32,801 nucleotides of DNA from an uncultured Ruminiclostridium sp. Lineage in GTDB: Bacteria; Bacillota; Clostridia; Oscillospirales; Ruminococcaceae. Positions 24,047 through 32,801 of the stretch are shown in pieces; positions within the stretch are counted from its first letter, which is position 1; each line of letters opens with the position of its first letter. Both the position numbers and the translations under genes were made by a program. The stretch is from positions 1 to 32,801 of the forward strand of contig CAJOMV010000133.1 of the NCBI GenBank assembly GCA_905235805.1, in the 5' to 3' direction. The notes below the pieces were generated by a model. The model was not told the DNA's origin. It saw only the letters and a list, made by a program, of their open reading frames with translations, and ran no database searches.

Positions 24047-25822
24047 TCAGTCTCCCTTCCATATCAGGCTCATTATCGTTACATCGTCGAACGGGTCATT
24101 CTCAGGCTGGAATACCTCGACCTCCCGTTTAAGGTCCTTGACGATGCGCTCACAGGAGCTCTTTGCGTTGCGCTCAAGCACCTCCATGAGCCTGTCCATA
24201 CCGAAACGCTTTCCGTCGGAGGATTTAGCCTCCGGCACACCGTCGGTGTACAGGAACAGCCTGTCGCCCTTTTTAAGCGTTATATTTTCGTTTTCGAACT
24301 TTGTATTCTCTTCAGCGGCAAGCGGAGGGCAGTGGTCTTTCTTTATGACCTTGACCATTCCGTTCTGTACGCCTATGATAGGGTACTCATGACCCGCGTT
24401 CGCGTACTCGACAATTCCCGTTTTAAGGTCGAGGATACCCAGCCACACGGTGATGAACAGTCCGCCGCCGTTGTTCTGACAGAGGATATTGTTCACTTCA
24501 TAAAGCACCTGTGCGGGGCTGCCGCCGAGCATTACCTTGTCGCGCAGCACAGCCTTTGCGACTACGCAGAACAGCGCCGCGGGAACGCCCTTGCCCGAAA
24601 CGTCCGCCATTACGAGAGCAAGGTGGTCGTCGTCGATGAAGAAGAAGTCGTAGAAGTCGCCGCCGACCTCCTTCGCGGGGGTCATAGCCGCGTACAGCTC
24701 TATATCGCTGCGCTTCGGGAAATCCGTCGGCAGCATATCCGCCTGTATTTTCGTCGCGACTCCGAGCTCCGCTGTGAAACGCTCCTTCTCGGCTGTTATT
24801 GTCCGGATATCGTTTATATGCTGGTCAAGCTCTCGCACCATTTCCGCGGTCTGCCTTGCAAGGGAGGCTATCTCGTGTTTGCCGGCAGCGTTGGCTTCTA
24901 TTTTTTCCGCCACCGCGGGGTCTTTGTTTGCGGCATATTCGCGGACCTCCGATTCGAGGTCTCCTATACGCTTGATGTATGCCCTGTTGATGAATATGAG
25001 CATAAGCAGCATACTCAGTATCAGTATTGCTCCGATCATCACGAACTGCATGAGCGCATTACGCAGTATTGCATCGTTCACAGCGGCTATGCTTATTTCG
25101 GCGGCAATGACACCCAGCTTTTCGCCGTTTATATACAGCGGCATATAATAGCCGTAAGTCTTTCCGTATTCATTATCATAGGCATCATAGCCTTCGGGGC
25201 TTTCCCCGGTGTTCCATGCCTCCCACATCAGCCGGTGAGACTCTGCGGGCTGAGGATATTCAAAGCAGACATTCAGCAGACTCTCATCGTCTTCGCTCGG
25301 CTCTCTTACCCCGTCAAGGAGAAACATCATATAATCCTCACCGAGCTGCGGTCTGGGAACAACATAGTATGTATATTCGATATTGAACGCTTCCTTGGCT
25401 TTCTCAAATTCGAGAAGATAATACTCGTGCTTGTATTCCGCGTAAGCGAGCTGTATATCATGGTCGAGCTCGTCAAAGGCTATCGTTTCACCGAGTATCT
25501 TATCGGGATAACGCTCTTCAAACATACGTTCAAAATTTGAACGGGCAACGTCCGGGTTCGTAAAATCTATCGGTATCCGCATCTCATGCCCGTATTCAAG
25601 ACAGAAACGCTGATAAAGGGGAAAGTCATTGCCGTCCGTAACGAGCAGCTTCGACAGATAATCCGCTATATATTTGATGCTGCTCTCACACTGCTGTCTG
25701 TACAGCTCATTCTGATTTTCGTATGTGGCGAACGCGCTGAACGCAAGTGCCACAAGCGTAAATATCAGGAATATCGCAGCAAATCTTACCAACAATCCAT
25801 CTCTTTTTCTTATTTTGCTCAT
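24047..25822 (-). CDS. Membrane PP2C-type serine phosphatase (SpoIIE/RsbU family) with sensor and HAMP
   Basis: A 591-residue protein. Helices at 11-33 and 257-279 flank an extracytoplasmic sensor region of about 220 residues (34-256). A HAMP-like linker and helical region (280-350) lead into a SpoIIE-type phosphatase domain (about 375-588). Metal-binding acids are visible: Asp389 (VGGDFYD), Asp407 (MADVSGKG), Asp527 (YTDGV) and Asp579/580 (FDDVT). Such enzymes dephosphorylate anti-sigma-factor antagonists (STAS proteins) in partner-switching pathways; no STAS or anti-sigma gene is nearby. It starts 13 bases after the stop of the dCache hybrid kinase, so the two are co-transcribed and may read related signals. 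The ribosome site is weak (GGGG about 10 bases upstream). Confidence 0.93.
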   Translation of the reverse strand: MSKIRKRDGLLVRFAAIFLIFTLVALAFSAFATYENQNELYRQQCESSIKYIADYLSKLLVTDGNDFPLYQRFCLEYGHEMRIPIDFTNPDVARSNFERMFEERYPDKILGETIAFDELDHDIQLAYAEYKHEYYLLEFEKAKEAFNIEYTYYVVPRPQLGEDYMMFLLDGVREPSEDDESLLNVCFEYPQPAESHRLMWEAWNTGESPEGYDAYDNEYGKTYGYYMPLYINGEKLGVIAAEISIAAVNDAILRNALMQFVMIGAILILSMLLMLIFINRAYIKRIGDLESEVREYAANKDPAVAEKIEANAAGKHEIASLARQTAEMVRELDQHINDIRTITAEKERFTAELGVATKIQADMLPTDFPKRSDIELYAAMTPAKEVGGDFYDFFFIDDDHLALVMADVSGKGVPAALFCVVAKAVLRDKVMLGGSPAQVLYEVNNILCQNNGGGLFITVWLGILDLKTGIVEYANAGHEYPIIGVQNGMVKVIKKDHCPPLAAEENTKFENENITLKKGDRLFLYTDGVPEAKSSDGKRFGMDRLMEVLERNAKSSCERIVKDLKREVEVFQPENDPFDDVTIMSLIWKGD

Positions 25823-25835
25823 CTGTTTTACCCCG

Positions 25836-28808
25836 TTATACGGATATCTGTCCGATGACTGCCGCTATCTGCGCCCCGAGCATCCTGCACCGGAACAGCA
25901 GATCGTCCATTTCCTTGTTTATGACATCGATATTGCCCTTGTTCCCGGCGTTTTCCAGCCGCCTCGCGTAGCGGCGTATCTGCTCCGCGCCTATGGTGCG
26001 GGAGGCGCCCTTCAGGCTGTGCAGCATTACCGTTGTGTTCTCGATATCTCCGCACAGCCAGTAGTGGGTCATCTTGTCGAGATGCACGTTCATCATTTCC
26101 GAATAAGCCCGCAGCAGCTCGAGGTAAGCTTCCTCGGAGCCTGCATTGTTGATGCCCTGCACAGCGTCAAGCTCGATGATATTGAATACCGCGTCTGGAA
26201 TGACAGCCTTCGGGGGCTCCTTCGGCTTTACTGTCACAGCGGCTCTCAGCTTTTCGGGAGGCAGATACTCGCATATCATCTCCTCCAACTTCGCTGACTC
26301 TATCGGCTTGGTGAGGTAGTCGGTGAAGCCCGCCTCGATGTACTTTTCCCTCGCGCCGGAAATGGCGTTCGCGGTAAGGCATATCATCGGGGTATCGCGG
26401 TTGGGACCGCTTTCGGAGGCTTTTATCTCCCGGAGCGTTTCGATACCGTCCTTCTGCGGCATCATGTGGTCGAGGAAGATGATATCGTACTTGTTTTTAA
26501 GGGCGAGCAGTATGCCGTCGTCTCCGCTCTCGGCAGTGTCTATCTTTACCTGTGTGCTTTTGAGCAGGCTTGTGAATACCAGCAGGTTCATGACCGTGTC
26601 ATCGACCACGAGTATGTGCGCGTCGGGGGCGGTGAACTTCTCGTGATACTTCGTGCGGGAGGCAATGGAGCTGCGGTGAGCCTCCTCATAGTTGCCGAGC
26701 TCGTCCCATTTGCGGACCTGCTGCTTCAGCGAGAAGCCGAAGGTGGAGCCCTCTCCGTAAACGCTGCTCACATCGAGTCTGCTGTCCATCATCTCCAGCA
26801 GTCTCTGCGTGATGTTCATGCCGAGACCTGTCCCCTCGACGTTGCGGTTGCGTTCCTCTTCAATGCGCTCGAACTTGGAGAACAGCTTAGCCATATCCTC
26901 CTGCCTGATGCCGATGCCGGTGTCCTTGACAGCTATCTTGAGCATGATGCAGTCTGGCTCGTCCGGCAGCTTTTCATAGGTCGCGCTGAAGGTGACGCTG
27001 CCCTTTTCGGTGTACTTGGCGGCATTGGTGAGGATATTGGTGATGACCTGCTTTATGCGCACCTCATCGCCGTGGAGAAGGTGCGGCATTGTGCTGTCGA
27101 AATCGGTTATGAGCATGAGCCCCTTATTGTCGAGACGGGTCTGTATCATGCCCACGAGGTCGCTGAACACGGTGGCGAGGTCATAATCCACCGGGATTAT
27201 CTCCATTTTGCCGGCTTCTATCTTCGAGAAGTCGAGGATATCGTTTATCAGTCCGAGAAGGGTATTGCCGGCTGTGCGAATGCTCTCGGAGTAGGATAAG
27301 ACGGCGGGGTCATTGCTCTCACGGAGCACCATTTCGTTCATGCCGAGCACGGCGTTGATAGGCGTGCGTATCTCATGGGACATATTCGAAAGGAACGACG
27401 ACTTTGCCTCGTTCGCTGCCACCGCGCGCTCGGAGATGTCTATGAGCTTCTCACGGTCCTTCTTTTCGGCGTCGATATCCTCCAGCATCCACAGCACATG
27501 TGAGAGCTTTCCGTCCGAAGTACGCTGTGACTCCACAAATCTTGCCCTGACCCATCTGTAGCCGTGCGACTGATATTCGAGGACGAGGTTGCCCTTACCC
27601 GCGAGGCGCTCCTCGAGTGTCGAGAGGTCCACGAAATCTATCGCCGCCTGCTTGGAGGGAGTATCGGGCATACTCTCCATTATACGGTTGAAGGTCTCCT
27701 GGACGTCGCTCTCGTCTGGTGTGAACTGTGTCAGGAAGCGGGGGTTGAAATTCTTTATCTGTATGAGGCTGTTGTTTATGATGTCGATGTCACTTAAGGA
27801 AAGGTAGATGTCCGCGGCGGAGGAAAGCTGGGAATTGAGGCGCTCGGCGAGTATCTCCTTTCTGCCTGTGCGTATGAGGATATAGACCACCGTAGCGAAC
27901 AGCAGCACCGATATGATGATGCTCACCAGGAACATTATGCGTATTGGCATGTACTCGTCCGAGGTCGCGACAGCGGAAACGCTGACCCAGCCGCCGTGTA
28001 CGGGAACTATGTACGCGGTATAGGCATGACCGCCGAAGGATACATCGAAGTACTGTTCTTCGAAGCCTGCCATTTTCGCGGCGATAGCCGTGCCGACCGT
28101 GCCGGTCTCCTCGAGGTAGGATTTTCCGAGCTCCTCGGTGTCGGAATGAGCAACTACCGAGTAGGTGCTGTCGAGCACCATTTCGGTGAGGTTGGTGCTG
28201 CTTGCGGACTGCTGTTCGATGACCTGCTGTATATGCTCGAGGGATACATCGAACATAACGATGCTTTCTCCGTCGGACATGGTTTTTGCGATAGTCATCA
28301 GTATATTTCCGGTATGTACGTCCTTGTACGGGTCAACGAGCACGAAGTTTCCCTTGTCCGCCATAGCCTTCTTGTACCACGGGCGCTCTGCAGGTACATA
28401 GTCGGGAATGCGTATCTTACACTGCTTTCCATCGAAGATCCTGCCGCCGATGAGGGAGTAGAGCTTTGTAGTCTCCGAGCCTATGGTATTTTTCAGCGAG
28501 GCATCCTGCTGTATCATGAAATCGAGTATCTCCTCGTCCGGAGCTCCGCTGACTATCAGATCGTCAAGGGTATATTCCGCTATAGAAAGGGCGTTCGAGC
28601 AGTCGGATAGGAAGGAGTCCACTATCTTTGCCGAGCGCTCCGCCGAGATCTGTCCGGTATTTATCATATTCTCATTCATGGAATTAAGGAGCAGGACATT
28701 GTACGTCACGATAACAACAGCCACAAAAACGGCTATCACTATCGAGATGATAAGTGTACCCTTGCTTCGGTTTTTTATGATGTCGCGGAAAGATATTTTG
28801 TTATTCAT
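25836..28808 (-). CDS. Hybrid sensor histidine kinase: dCache-PAS-HisKA-HATPase-REC-HPt
   Basis: A 990-residue membrane kinase. Helices at 18-40 and 291-313 flank a double Cache sensor (about 45-285), with the typical ERPWYKKA (141-148) and VDPYKDVHTG segments. A PAS-like fold follows (about 325-448). The phosphoacceptor is His478 in SHEIRTP. ATPase boxes include NILTNAAKY, DTGIG (629-633) and GTGLG (659-663). The receiver has Asp736/737, phospho-Asp780 (FLDHMMP) and Lys834. The HPt domain carries His930 (LHSLKGASR). The kinase core is strongly similar to that of the kinase at the left edge, so the two are paralogues. Cache domains usually bind small amino acids or carboxylates. The gene has its own promoter and leads an operon with the phosphatase. 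Confidence 0.95.
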   Translation of the reverse strand: MNNKISFRDIIKNRSKGTLIISIVIAVFVAVVIVTYNVLLLNSMNENMINTGQISAERSAKIVDSFLSDCSNALSIAEYTLDDLIVSGAPDEEILDFMIQQDASLKNTIGSETTKLYSLIGGRIFDGKQCKIRIPDYVPAERPWYKKAMADKGNFVLVDPYKDVHTGNILMTIAKTMSDGESIVMFDVSLEHIQQVIEQQSASSTNLTEMVLDSTYSVVAHSDTEELGKSYLEETGTVGTAIAAKMAGFEEQYFDVSFGGHAYTAYIVPVHGGWVSVSAVATSDEYMPIRIMFLVSIIISVLLFATVVYILIRTGRKEILAERLNSQLSSAADIYLSLSDIDIINNSLIQIKNFNPRFLTQFTPDESDVQETFNRIMESMPDTPSKQAAIDFVDLSTLEERLAGKGNLVLEYQSHGYRWVRARFVESQRTSDGKLSHVLWMLEDIDAEKKDREKLIDISERAVAANEAKSSFLSNMSHEIRTPINAVLGMNEMVLRESNDPAVLSYSESIRTAGNTLLGLINDILDFSKIEAGKMEIIPVDYDLATVFSDLVGMIQTRLDNKGLMLITDFDSTMPHLLHGDEVRIKQVITNILTNAAKYTEKGSVTFSATYEKLPDEPDCIMLKIAVKDTGIGIRQEDMAKLFSKFERIEEERNRNVEGTGLGMNITQRLLEMMDSRLDVSSVYGEGSTFGFSLKQQVRKWDELGNYEEAHRSSIASRTKYHEKFTAPDAHILVVDDTVMNLLVFTSLLKSTQVKIDTAESGDDGILLALKNKYDIIFLDHMMPQKDGIETLREIKASESGPNRDTPMICLTANAISGAREKYIEAGFTDYLTKPIESAKLEEMICEYLPPEKLRAAVTVKPKEPPKAVIPDAVFNIIELDAVQGINNAGSEEAYLELLRAYSEMMNVHLDKMTHYWLCGDIENTTVMLHSLKGASRTIGAEQIRRYARRLENAGNKGNIDVINKEMDDLLFRCRMLGAQIAAVIGQISV

Positions 28809-28845
28809 AAAATAAATTCTCCCAGGATTACAGACATTCTATTAT

Positions 28846-28875
28846 ATTATATACTTATTATATATATTTTGTCAA
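28846..28875 (-). promoter_or_regulatory. Promoter of the kinase-phosphatase operon
   Basis: On the minus strand, TTGACA (28870-28875), an 18-base spacer and TATAAT (28846-28851), in a very AT-rich stretch. The -10 box is about 38 bases before the kinase ATG. Confidence 0.75.
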
Positions 28876-28925
28876 CTATATTTTGGAAAATGACGTGTTT
28901 TTTTCGCGAAATGATAGATTTTGCC

Positions 28926-28954
28926 TTGACAATCCCGGGAAAAGATTATATAAT
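28926..28954 (+). promoter_or_regulatory. Promoter of the LytTR regulator gene
   Basis: TTGACA (28926-28931), exactly 17 bases and TATAAT (28949-28954). It diverges from the kinase promoter, with the two -35 boxes 50 bases apart. Confidence 0.85.
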
Positions 28955-28985
28955 AAATAAAATATCGTGTGAAGGTGATAACGGA

Positions 28986-29783
28986 ATGAATGCCAAGCTC
29001 TGCGCCGATAAAAGCGCCTATATAGTCAACGAATACTATAAAAACAACGTGTCGCCGTATCTGGACGCAATGGCTGACAACGTTATCTGGCACGGACCCG
29101 CCATAGGACAGCGCCTCGAAAGCCTTGCCGCTATGCGGGAGGCGTGGGGGAATGAGCAGAACGCTCTTACCTTCACCCTCGGCGATACGGAGGTGCAGTA
29201 CATACAGACTTCCCCCTCGTCGTGCGAGGTAATGATGATGTACGTCGTGACAACGTACTACCCGAACGGAGAGACTCTCCCGCTGTTCCAGCGGATACAG
29301 TTCAGCTGGGGCGACGTCGTCTATACCGACGAGAACGGCCGCCGGAAGCGTATACCGAAGATATTCATGGTCCATATATCCAATCCCGGTGAGCAGCATT
29401 CCGACGACTTTATCTACCCCATGCACTTCAACGAGGTCTACGACCATTCCGCAAAGCCGTTTCAGGTGCCGCGGATAAGCCTTCGGGGCTCCGACAATGT
29501 GTTCTATGTGCTCGCCTTGAGCTCGATATTGTGGATAGAGTCCCAACCCGAGCAGCACAGCATCGTACACCTGACCGACAGAGCCCTCCGGATAAGGGAT
29601 TCCGTCTCGGTGATAGAGAAGCAGACCGAGGGGAAGCTTATCCGCGTCCATTCGGGCTTCATCGTGAACCCCGGAGAGGTAAGGTCGGTGCAGCGCTTCA
29701 GTGTTACCATGTCCGACGGCGCCGTAATACCTATCCCCGAAAGAAAATATACCGTAATAAAGAAGCTTCTGCTCGGTTCCTGA
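28986..29783 (+). CDS. NTF2/SnoaL-like domain fused to a LytTR DNA-binding domain
   Basis: A 265-residue, probably cytoplasmic regulator. Residues 1-155 look like an NTF2-like (SnoaL/SgcJ) cone: NNVSPYLDAMADNVIWHGP is a typical opening, followed by beta strands including EVMMMYVVTTYYPNG. Residues 162-262 form a LytTR domain, with ILWIESQPEQHSIVHLTD, a KLIRVHSGFIVNP segment and a closing IPIPERKYTVIKKLL. LytTR domains normally sit behind a receiver; here a possible small-molecule-binding pocket takes its place. I chose the ATG at 28986 because AAGGTG lies upstream and because earlier ATGs fall before or inside the promoter. It lies between the dCache kinase (divergent) and the second giant HD-GYP gene (downstream), and may control either. 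Confidence 0.82.
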   Translation: MNAKLCADKSAYIVNEYYKNNVSPYLDAMADNVIWHGPAIGQRLESLAAMREAWGNEQNALTFTLGDTEVQYIQTSPSSCEVMMMYVVTTYYPNGETLPLFQRIQFSWGDVVYTDENGRRKRIPKIFMVHISNPGEQHSDDFIYPMHFNEVYDHSAKPFQVPRISLRGSDNVFYVLALSSILWIESQPEQHSIVHLTDRALRIRDSVSVIEKQTEGKLIRVHSGFIVNPGEVRSVQRFSVTMSDGAVIPIPERKYTVIKKLLLGS

Positions 29784-29818
29784 CCGCTCATCTCTCACGG
29801 TCCCGGGTGAAGCGCCTG

Positions 29819-29861
29819 TATTGCCCCGATAGCAGGACCCGCTTGACAAATCGGGGCAATA
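29819..29861. promoter_or_regulatory. 12-bp inverted repeat overlapping the next promoter
   Basis: TATTGCCCCGAT (29819-29830) and its exact complement (29850-29861) are separated by 19 bases. The -35 box of the downstream promoter lies in the loop and the right arm fills the -35/-10 spacer. It can act as an operator, or as the terminator hairpin of the LytTR gene (followed by GTTGTATTATTTAG), or both. Confidence 0.6.
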
Positions 29862-29871
29862 GTTGTATTAT
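29843..29871 (+). promoter_or_regulatory. Promoter of the second giant HD-GYP gene
   Basis: TTGACA (29843-29848), 17 bases and TATTAT (29866-29871), 35 bases before the ATG at 29907. Confidence 0.75.
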
Positions 29872-29906
29872 TTAGTAGTACGATAATTACGGAAAGAGGA
29901 ACCGAT

Positions 29907-32801
29907 ATGATATCAAAGCACACGAAAATATTTGCGGGACTGACCGCGGCGGCTGTGATGCTGCTCACCTCGCCCCTCGGCGGCGTTACCGCGTCCGCGG
30001 TCGGCGGCGGGGCTGCCGTGACGGGCAGGGACGAGAACTCGGGATATGCCGCGAAGCTGTACAACGCCGAGAACGGGCTGCCCACCTCGGACGCTAATGT
30101 GATACTCGCCGCGTCTGACGGCTTTATATGGGTAGGCGGCTACGCAGGACTGCTCCGCTATGACGGCACCACCTTCGAGCGGCAGGATCCCTCCACCGGC
30201 GTCACCAACGTCAACGCCCTCTACGAGGACAGCAGGCACAGGCTCTGGGTCGGCACCAACGACAACGGTATAGTCGTTCTTGACGAGGGCTTCAGCAGGC
30301 ACTACACCTACCTCGACGGACTGCGTTCCTCGTCGGTGCGCGCCATTACCGAGGACGCGGCGGGCAATATCCTCGTCGGTACCACGCAAGGTATGTGCTA
30401 CATAGATACCGACCTCAATTTCCACGACCTCGCGGAGCCGCAGACGGAGAACTCCTATATCCTCCGTCTTGACCGTGACTCCGAGGGCACGGTCTATGGC
30501 AACTCGCGCGGGGGAGGCTTCTTCCGCATACGAGACCTGCGCATCACCGACTACTTCAACTCCGAAGACCTCGGGATAGGGACAGTCAACACCATTACCG
30601 CCGATCCCGACGCTCCCGGAGCCGTTTATCTCGGCACAGATGACGGCAGGTTCTGCCGCGGGAGCTTCGATGACCGCTTCAGCGGCATCACCTCGGAGGC
30701 GCCCGCTTACCTCGGCACTGTCTATGACACCGACGAAGCCGGGAACATTACCGACGTGCGGGAGGAATTCTCCACGCTTGACGTCACGATAAACAAGATA
30801 GGCATAGCCGCCGGCACAATATGGCTCATAACAGACGGGAAGATACTCTACAAGGACAGCGGCGGGCAGTTCCGAGCTCTCGAGAATATTCCCCTCACGG
30901 GCTCTATCGAGAACTTCACCGAGGATTATGAGGGCAATCTCTGGTTCAGCTCCACCCGGCAGGGCGTCATGAAGGTAGTCGCCAACAAGTTCGAGAATGT
31001 CACCGATAAGGCGGAGCTCCCCGAGCGCGTGGTCAATTCCACCTGCCTACACGGGGGACTGCTCTTCGTCGGCACCGACGCGGGGCTTCAGGTCATCGAC
31101 CCTAAGGACGACACTCAGGTCGACCATGAGCTTGAAGCCTATATGGGAAGCGCCCGTATCCGCTGCATCGACGAGGATGACAACGGGAATATGTGGCTCT
31201 CCACCTATACGGGAGACCTCGGGCTGGTGTGCTATACCGCCGACGGGAAGATAGTCTCCTATACCGAGAAGGACGGTCTCGCGAACAACAAGTGCCGCTG
31301 CTCTGTCACCGCTCCCGACGGCGCCGAGATAGTCGGCACCAACGGCGGAGTTTCGATTATCCGTGACGGTAAGATAGAGCGCAGCATCACCGCCGAGTCG
31401 GGTTTGAGCAACACAGTCGTCCTCACCGTGGCAGCCGCCGGGGACGGTGTGTATTTCCTCGGCACCGACGGTGACGGCATCTACATCAGCGACGGCAACA
31501 AGCTCTCCCGCATAGGGCTCGCGGACGGTCTCACCAGCGAGATAATCCTGCGCCTCAAGCGTGACCCCGAGCGCGGAGTTATATGGGTGCTCACCTCCAA
31601 CTCCGTGCAGTACATACAGGACGGCGTTATCAAGACCGTTCAGAACTTCCCCTATCTCAACAACTACGATATCTACTTTGCCGATGACGGCAACGCTTGG
31701 CTGCTCTCCTCCAACGGCATCTATGTCGCCAACGCCTCCGAGCTTCTCACGAGCGAGAAGTACGACTATATGTACTACGGCATTTCCGACGGTCTGCCGA
31801 CCATACCCACCGGAAATTCCTTCAGCTGCATAAGCGATACCGGCGACCTTTACATCTCCGGGCGCGGCAATGTCACCCGCGTCAACATCGACCGCTATTT
31901 CGACAGCACCAGTGACATCATGTTCAGCGTTCCCTACATAGAAGCGAACGACGTCCGCTATTATCCCGATGAGAACGGCACCTTCCGCGTGCCCTCCGAC
32001 GCGAACACTATCACGGTGTTCGACTACGCTATCACCTACTCCATGCACGACCCCGAGATAATGTACAGCCTCGAGGGTGCCGACGATAAGGGCGTTATCG
32101 TCAGCAAGTCGGATATGCAGCCTGTCCGCTACACCAACCTCTCCGGCGGTGAGTACAAATTCACTCTCTCCCTCATCGACAGCGTCAAGCACGACGCGCA
32201 GCAGACCATGACTGTCACTATCATCAAGGAGAAGGCATTTTTCGAGGAGCTGTGGTTCTACTTCCTCATAGGTGCCGCGGTCGTGTTCGTAATATCCAAC
32301 GCCGTCAAGCTCTACATCGACCACAAGACCCGCGTCTATGAACGCCGCGCGCAGGAGCAGAAGATCTTCATACGCGATATGGCAGAGGCATTCGCCAAGA
32401 CCATAGATATGAAGGACAAATACACCAACGGTCACTCCAACCGCGTCGCGAAATACACCGCAATGCTCACTCGTGAGCTCGGTTATGACGAGGATACGGT
32501 CGAGAAATACTACAACATCGCCCTCCTGCACGATATCGGAAAGATAGGCGTACCCATGGAGGTGCTCAACAAGCCGGGCAAGCTCACCGATGAGGAATTC
32601 GAGATAATCAAGTCTCACACTACCCTCGGCTATAATGTTCTCAAGGATATCAAGATAATGCCCGAGATAGCCATAGGAGCGGGCTCTCACCATGAGCGCC
32701 CCGACGGCAAGGGCTATCCCAACCACCTCAAGGGCGAAGATATACCTCGTGTCGCGCAGATAATCGCAGTCGCGGATACCTTTGACGCCATGTACTCCAC
32801 C
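29907..32801 (+). CDS. Giant propeller-Y_Y_Y-HD-GYP sensor protein, 3' truncated by the window
   Basis: Open from the ATG at 29907 to the last base (965 codons, no stop). AGAGGA precedes the start by about 6 bases. A Sec signal peptide (about 1-32) replaces the polytopic N-terminus of the paralogue at 14092. Propeller blades follow (about 45-660), for example GFIWVGGYAGLLRYDG and RLWVGTNDNGIVVLD. A Y_Y_Y-like domain (about 680-775), one helix (782-805) and a cytoplasmic HD-GYP domain come next, with His875-Asp876 (HDIGKIG), His928-His929 and a canonical GYP at 936-938. Predicted role: cyclic di-GMP phosphodiesterase controlled by an extracytoplasmic signal. Both proteins share segments such as QNFPYLNNYDIY, here, and ENFPYFNNYDIW. 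The end of the HD-GYP domain lies outside the window. Confidence 0.93.
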   Translation, partial: MISKHTKIFAGLTAAAVMLLTSPLGGVTASAVGGGAAVTGRDENSGYAAKLYNAENGLPTSDANVILAASDGFIWVGGYAGLLRYDGTTFERQDPSTGVTNVNALYEDSRHRLWVGTNDNGIVVLDEGFSRHYTYLDGLRSSSVRAITEDAAGNILVGTTQGMCYIDTDLNFHDLAEPQTENSYILRLDRDSEGTVYGNSRGGGFFRIRDLRITDYFNSEDLGIGTVNTITADPDAPGAVYLGTDDGRFCRGSFDDRFSGITSEAPAYLGTVYDTDEAGNITDVREEFSTLDVTINKIGIAAGTIWLITDGKILYKDSGGQFRALENIPLTGSIENFTEDYEGNLWFSSTRQGVMKVVANKFENVTDKAELPERVVNSTCLHGGLLFVGTDAGLQVIDPKDDTQVDHELEAYMGSARIRCIDEDDNGNMWLSTYTGDLGLVCYTADGKIVSYTEKDGLANNKCRCSVTAPDGAEIVGTNGGVSIIRDGKIERSITAESGLSNTVVLTVAAAGDGVYFLGTDGDGIYISDGNKLSRIGLADGLTSEIILRLKRDPERGVIWVLTSNSVQYIQDGVIKTVQNFPYLNNYDIYFADDGNAWLLSSNGIYVANASELLTSEKYDYMYYGISDGLPTIPTGNSFSCISDTGDLYISGRGNVTRVNIDRYFDSTSDIMFSVPYIEANDVRYYPDENGTFRVPSDANTITVFDYAITYSMHDPEIMYSLEGADDKGVIVSKSDMQPVRYTNLSGGEYKFTLSLIDSVKHDAQQTMTVTIIKEKAFFEELWFYFLIGAAVVFVISNAVKLYIDHKTRVYERRAQEQKIFIRDMAEAFAKTIDMKDKYTNGHSNRVAKYTAMLTRELGYDEDTVEKYYNIALLHDIGKIGVPMEVLNKPGKLTDEEFEIIKSHTTLGYNVLKDIKIMPEIAIGAGSHHERPDGKGYPNHLKGEDIPRVAQIIAVADTFDAMYST

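Noticed and set aside
31047-32726. A 559-codon open frame on the minus strand
   Set aside because: It is antisense to the second propeller/HD-GYP gene, whose domains and promoter are clear on the plus strand. The open frame is a by-product of codon bias.

Overview
The window looks like a chromosomal segment from a spore-forming Firmicute of class Clostridia, most likely a Ruminococcus-like member of the Oscillospiraceae. The basis is strong AGGAGG ribosome binding sites, consensus TTGACA/TATAAT promoters with 17-bp spacers, an alpha/beta-type small acid-soluble spore protein gene, a YtrA-type GntR/ABC operon, and very large propeller-containing signalling proteins. The genus is inference. No rRNA, tRNA, CRISPR array, transposase or phage gene was seen. 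No stretch over 300 bases lacks a gene; the longest gap is about 260 bases, after the first kinase.

Layout: (a) 1-2152: 3' part of a hybrid histidine kinase that begins outside the window, then a terminator. (b) 2355-4515, minus strand: an operon of a small Cys/His membrane protein, a zinc/manganese-type binding lipoprotein with an acidic loop, and SurE. (c) 4583-9302, plus strand: a GntR regulator, an ABC ATPase, two permeases and a membrane-anchored serine hydrolase, behind a promoter that carries a probable GntR operator. (d) 9376-10185, minus strand: a PARG-like ADP-ribose glycohydrolase. (e) 10298-13982: a candidate restriction-modification pair (PD-(D/E)XK nuclease plus Eco57I-like adenine methylase) and an alpha/beta hydrolase. 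(f) 14005-18851: a 1183-residue protein fusing a polytopic S-component-like domain, an extracytoplasmic propeller and an HD-GYP domain, translationally coupled to a membrane-anchored BMP-family ligand-binding protein. (g) 18879-19234: a spore protein gene with a structured leader. (h) 19319-21961: two zinc-ribbon proteins, one carrying 18 full MORN repeats. (i) 21988-22562: a frameshifted DUF3990-like gene. (j) 22570-28875, minus strand: a MATE transporter, then (separated by a terminator) an operon of a dCache hybrid kinase and a SpoIIE/RsbU-type phosphatase. (k) 28926-32801: an NTF2-like/LytTR regulator and a second giant propeller HD-GYP protein that runs off the right edge and has no stop codon in the window.

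The theme is membrane signal sensing. There are two related hybrid kinases with HisKA, HATPase, receiver and HPt modules, one PP2C phosphatase, and two related propeller/HD-GYP proteins expected to cleave cyclic di-GMP. The most novel-looking unit is the HD-GYP/BMP gene pair at 14092-18851. Its architecture suggests that periplasmic-type ligand binding is used for second-messenger control rather than for transport.
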